DNA of 9,265 nt, from positions 1 through 9,265 of the forward strand of contig CANOBT010000200.1 in the NCBI GenBank assembly GCA_947564305.1. The letters are read 5' to 3'. This DNA is from an uncultured Lachnospiraceae bacterium (lineage in GTDB: Bacteria; Bacillota_A; Clostridia; Lachnospirales; Lachnospiraceae). Of this stretch, positions 6,381 through 9,265 are shown one piece after another. The notes below the pieces were generated by a model, which searched no databases, was not told the DNA's origin, and saw only the letters and a program-made list of their open reading frames with translations. A program made the position numbers and the translations under genes. How positions within the stretch are numbered: the stretch's first letter is position 1; every line of letters begins with the position of its first letter.

Positions 6381-7919
6381 ATGAAACAATATGAAATTTT
6401 TGAGCTGACAATGAAAGGCAGGGAACCGGAAGAAAATCAGGTGACAGTAGACGTTACCGCAGAGTTTGTGATAGAAGGGCAGAGCCGTACGGTGAAAGGC
6501 TTCTATGCGGGAGAAGGCGTATATAAGGTTCGTTTTCTGCCTATGGAGATTGGAATGTGCCGGTATCAGGTAAAAGGGATTGTGAATCTGTCCGGTGAGG
6601 AAATAGTAGAACCATCAGCAGAAAACCATGGTCCGGTGCAGTCTTGCGGTTATCACTTCCAATATGCGGATGGAACAAAATATCTTCCTTTTGGAACAAC
6701 CATATATGCACTCATTCACCAGCAGGAGGCACTGGTCAATGAAACGATGCAGACACTGCAGGCAGCTCCATTTAATAAAGTTCGTTTTTGTATCTTTCCA
6801 AAACATTATTCCTTTAATAAAAACGAACCGAAATTGTTCGCCTTTGAAAAAGAGGGAGAAAGATGGAATGTAAAAAGCCCCTGTATGGCTTTCTGGGATA
6901 TGTTAGAGGAACGGATTCGCCAGCTTGCGGCAATGGGGATAGAATCAGATTTGATTTTGTTCCATCCTTATGATCATTGGGGATTTGCGGATCTTAGTAA
7001 AGAGGAGTGTATGATTTATCTGGATTATGCCATCAGAAGGCTGTCCGCGTTTCCAAATGTCTGGTGGTCTCTGGCAAATGAATATGACCTGATGGAGAAT
7101 TTCGAACCGGAGCGTTGGGGAGAGATGGCTGTATTTATCGGAGAAAATGATCCATGGAGGCATATGCTTAGCAATCATAACTTTGTACATCCATGGGATT
7201 TCTCTCACAAGGATGTGACCCATTGCTGTCTGCAAAGCTCTATAGCAGCGCAGATTCCTTACCTGCAGAGAGAGTATGGGAAACCAGTGATTCTGGATGA
7301 GATGGGATATGAAGGAAATATTCCGTATGATTGGGGAAATTTATCCGGATTTGAGATGGTGAACCGCTTTTGGAAGAGTTGCTGCAGCGGGGGATACGCC
7401 ACGCATGGAGAGACCTTTATGGAGGAAATGAATGATGAGCAGACATTGTGGTGGAGCAAGGGCGGTACTCTGAAAGGGGAAAGTCCTGCAAGAATCAAGT
7501 TTTTAAAAGAACTTCTGGAGTCCTTCGCGGGACCTCTTACAAGCCGTATGCTAGAAAGCAAACTGCAGATTTCTGATCAAAAGAACATACAAAAAATGAT
7601 TGATGACAGAGTGGAAGGAATATATGATAATCCGGTCTTTCGAGTGATGTCTAAATTGAATGATGAAGAATTCAAGCATATGCAGTATATCTTTTCGCAG
7701 CCGGAGTCTCATTATAAAGATGAGGTTTATATTTCCTATCTGGGAGATATGTGCACGATCCATAGCGAACTCAAACTGCCGGAAACCGGAAAATACAAGA
7801 TTGAGATCATTGATGTATGGGAAATGACGCGCAAGGAAGTACTTACGGATGTAAGCGGGGTGGTTTCGGTCAGGCTTCCTGGTAAACCGGGAATAGCGAT
7901 TCTCGCAACAAAACAGTAA
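6381..7919 (+). CDS. DUF5060/DUF4038/DUF5605 glycoside hydrolase
   Basis: A 512-residue putative glycoside hydrolase with three regions. The N-terminal beta domain (about 1-90, DUF5060-like) includes FYAGEGVYKVRFLPMEIG. A TIM barrel (about 95-390) resembles the DUF4038/apiosidase-like fold. A C-terminal beta domain (about 430-512, DUF5605-like) ends in PGKPGIAILA. The barrel carries WWSLANEYD, with Glu234 as likely acid/base, and PVILDEMGYEG, with Glu307 as likely nucleophile; this is the clan A layout. AAGGAG (6366-6371) lies 9 bases before the ATG. There is no signal peptide, so it is probably cytoplasmic and works with the GH3 just upstream on an imported oligosaccharide. The related GH140 family contains an apiosidase, but this protein need not share that activity. 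Domain names are from recalled motifs; the catalytic residues are inferred from position and context. Confidence 0.85.
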   Translation: MKQYEIFELTMKGREPEENQVTVDVTAEFVIEGQSRTVKGFYAGEGVYKVRFLPMEIGMCRYQVKGIVNLSGEEIVEPSAENHGPVQSCGYHFQYADGTKYLPFGTTIYALIHQQEALVNETMQTLQAAPFNKVRFCIFPKHYSFNKNEPKLFAFEKEGERWNVKSPCMAFWDMLEERIRQLAAMGIESDLILFHPYDHWGFADLSKEECMIYLDYAIRRLSAFPNVWWSLANEYDLMENFEPERWGEMAVFIGENDPWRHMLSNHNFVHPWDFSHKDVTHCCLQSSIAAQIPYLQREYGKPVILDEMGYEGNIPYDWGNLSGFEMVNRFWKSCCSGGYATHGETFMEEMNDEQTLWWSKGGTLKGESPARIKFLKELLESFAGPLTSRMLESKLQISDQKNIQKMIDDRVEGIYDNPVFRVMSKLNDEEFKHMQYIFSQPESHYKDEVYISYLGDMCTIHSELKLPETGKYKIEIIDVWEMTRKEVLTDVSGVVSVRLPGKPGIAILATKQ

Positions 7920-7920
7920 A

Positions 7921-8040
7921 TACTGGGAACGAATCAGCATAGCAGAGGAAGGCCGTATTCGTAACATCGGTTTTTCCTGCCATGGTGATACGGAAATGTT
8001 CCTGAGGATTCCGGATGTTTATGATTGGGATTACCGTGTG
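7921..8040 (+). pseudogene. Coding-like 3' remnant after the DUF4038-type gene
   Basis: The frame one base off the preceding gene reads YWERISIAEEGRIRNIGFSC, then HGDTEMFLRIPDVYDWDYRVK, which looks like real protein. There is no start codon; the frame only opens after a TAG at 7894-7896, inside the end of the preceding gene. It runs directly into the terminator stem at 8041. The preceding gene has a complete-looking C-terminus, so this is more likely the tail of a lost third operon gene than a frameshifted extension. The family was not recognised. Confidence 0.4.
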
Positions 8041-8091
8041 AAACAAAAATGCTGGTGGATTCTCAAAAAGACTCCACCAGCATTTTTGTTT
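8041..8091. terminator. Bidirectional intrinsic terminator
   Basis: AAACAAAAATGCTGGTGGA (8041-8059) and TCCACCAGCATTTTTGTTT (8073-8091) form a perfect 19-bp inverted repeat around a 13-base loop. The GC-rich core followed by TTTTTGTTT on each strand fits an intrinsic terminator in both directions. It separates the convergent GH3/DUF4038 operon from the minus-strand GH3 gene, whose stop codon overlaps the stem end. Confidence 0.93.
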
Positions 8092-9265
8092 AGTCAGTTT
8101 GTTCTCCGGCCCCTTCTCCGTTATTTCGGCTTATATATTCGTTACACCGAGCAATGATTTCCAGTATTTGTGTCTTAGTGAACATCGGTTCTCCTTGAAG
8201 CGGTTCTGATAGCCGGTAAAATGGAAGCGGCAGCATGAGTACCAGATAATCGGTCTTGCCCAGGTCAAAGAAATTCTGCATCCATTCCGGCGCCTGTGTT
8301 TGTAAATATGCATGAAATGCCGGACATTTGACAAACTGTACCAGAGGGGTCATGGAGGTAAAGAAAAACAGCTGATCTCCATCTTTCATTTCAATACTGC
8401 CTGTGGCAATTGTTTTTTCTGACGATATGTTCAGCAAAATATCATAAATCCCGGACTGAACTCCCCATCTATGGAGCATCGTGCTATAGACCTCAAAATC
8501 CTTACGTGAGAGTGTAAATGTAACTTCTTTTGATTCTCCCGGATTCAGATGCACCTTTTCAAAATTACGCAGCTCTTTTTCTGGTCTCTTGAAAAGTCCG
8601 TCCCGTTCGTGAATGTAAAGCTGGATTACCTGGCTCCCGGCTCTTTTGCCGGTATTCGTGACAGTCAGACTGACCAAAGTTTCCTCATCCGGTTTCATCG
8701 AATCTTTGCTTATCTGGAATCCGCTATAGTCAAAAGAAGTATAGCTCAATCCGTGGCCAAATGGATATAATACGGGGAGTTTCCTAGTATCATACCAGCG
8801 ATATCCTACCAACAGTCCCTCCGAATAATTTACATGAGGCATTTCCTTATCTGCCGGTGTAAAATCAAAATACGACGGTCCATGCTCTTCACGGAGTGGG
8901 AATGTCTCTGTCAGGCGGCCGCCTGGCTCTGCTTTGCCAAACAGAACATTGGCAACAGCACTTCCATAGCCTTCCCCTGCAAGACCTGCAAAAAGGATTC
9001 CCTTTGCCTTATCATTCCATGGTGCAAGGTCATATACGCTGCCTCCGGTCAGGATGATCACTACGTCTTTCCCCTGTTCTGCCAGACAGTCCAGCATGGC
9101 ACGCTGATTTTTCTGCAGGCGGATATTTGGCCTGTCATAGCTCTCCGATTCATATCCACAAGGCGCGCCTACAAATGCAAATATCAGGTCTGCATCCTGA
9201 ACATCCTTCTGCAGAGCGTCCAGAAGTTCCAGGTCCGGCTCAGGGTCGATCGGCGGACGCGCTTT
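8090..9265 (-). CDS. Glycoside hydrolase family 3, C-terminal part (5' end outside window)
   Basis: The frame is open to the last base of the window, so the ATG at 9097 is internal; 391 residues are present and the N-terminal barrel with the nucleophile lies further right. The visible part starts in the alpha/beta sandwich (LIFAFVGAPCGYESESYDR), whose SESYDR glutamate (codon 9143-9145) is the likely acid/base. GLAGEGYGSAVANVLFG, GGRLTETFPL and YPFGHGLSYTSFDY follow. A fibronectin-III-like domain comes next (LTVTNTGKRAGSQVIQLYI to HRWGVQSGIYD). A C-terminal extension of about 100 residues (from DQLFFFTSM, ending NNGEGAGEQTD) is not part of the usual three-domain core, though similar tails occur in Lachnospiraceae GH3 enzymes. 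The role is beta-glycoside hydrolysis, probably in the cytoplasm, but a signal peptide cannot be checked. It converges on the other GH3 operon. Confidence 0.93.
   Translation of the reverse strand, partial: KARPPIDPEPDLELLDALQKDVQDADLIFAFVGAPCGYESESYDRPNIRLQKNQRAMLDCLAEQGKDVVIILTGGSVYDLAPWNDKAKGILFAGLAGEGYGSAVANVLFGKAEPGGRLTETFPLREEHGPSYFDFTPADKEMPHVNYSEGLLVGYRWYDTRKLPVLYPFGHGLSYTSFDYSGFQISKDSMKPDEETLVSLTVTNTGKRAGSQVIQLYIHERDGLFKRPEKELRNFEKVHLNPGESKEVTFTLSRKDFEVYSTMLHRWGVQSGIYDILLNISSEKTIATGSIEMKDGDQLFFFTSMTPLVQFVKCPAFHAYLQTQAPEWMQNFFDLGKTDYLVLMLPLPFYRLSEPLQGEPMFTKTQILEIIARCNEYISRNNGEGAGEQTD

Noticed and set aside
1..9265. CRISPR array, tRNA or rRNA genes
   Set aside because: No regularly spaced repeats and no recognisable tRNA or rRNA segments were seen on either strand.

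Overview
The window looks like chromosome from a gut-type Clostridia, most likely Lachnospiraceae. The reasons are AGGAG-type ribosome binding sites, moderate GC, large serine recombinases with zinc ribbons, a manganese-catalase/CotJC-like remnant and several cytoplasmic glycoside hydrolases. The genus cannot be named from the sequence alone.

Left third (1-3765) is a recombination zone. A large serine recombinase, cut off by the window start, runs rightward and stops at 1417. A second large serine recombinase runs leftward (3155 to 1698), so the two 3' ends face each other. Between them, at about 1485-1601 on the minus strand, is a short out-of-context piece of a manganese catalase/CotJC-like gene. 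It is lost abruptly on both sides, as expected if it is an integration target split by mobile DNA. Two palindromes lie just past the first recombinase stop. A 9-bp direct repeat, GGATTGTAA (1587-1595 and 3688-3696), brackets the second recombinase and could mark the ends of a 2.1-kb cassette. A 50-codon gene (3349-3501) with a good ribosome binding site is divergent from the second recombinase; it may be an accessory protein.

Right two thirds (3766-9265) is a sugar-degradation locus. Its first bases (3766-3870) read like the C-terminus of a lost upstream gene that overlaps the start region of a GH3 glycosidase. That GH3 gene is followed after 30 bp by a three-domain DUF5060/DUF4038/DUF5605 glycoside hydrolase, and the pair looks like an operon. 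Neither protein has a visible signal peptide, so both probably act in the cytoplasm on imported oligosaccharides. A coding-like remnant (7921-8040) follows, then a 19-bp perfect stem terminator serving both strands. A second GH3 enzyme converges from the right and runs off the window end. The second GH3 has an extra C-terminal domain of about 100 residues that the first lacks.

The most interesting part is the recombination zone: two recombinases pointing at a fragment of a probable spore-coat or catalase gene, and a candidate minimal serine-recombinase cassette. The GH3 plus DUF4038-type pair is the second point of interest, since its substrate cannot be predicted.
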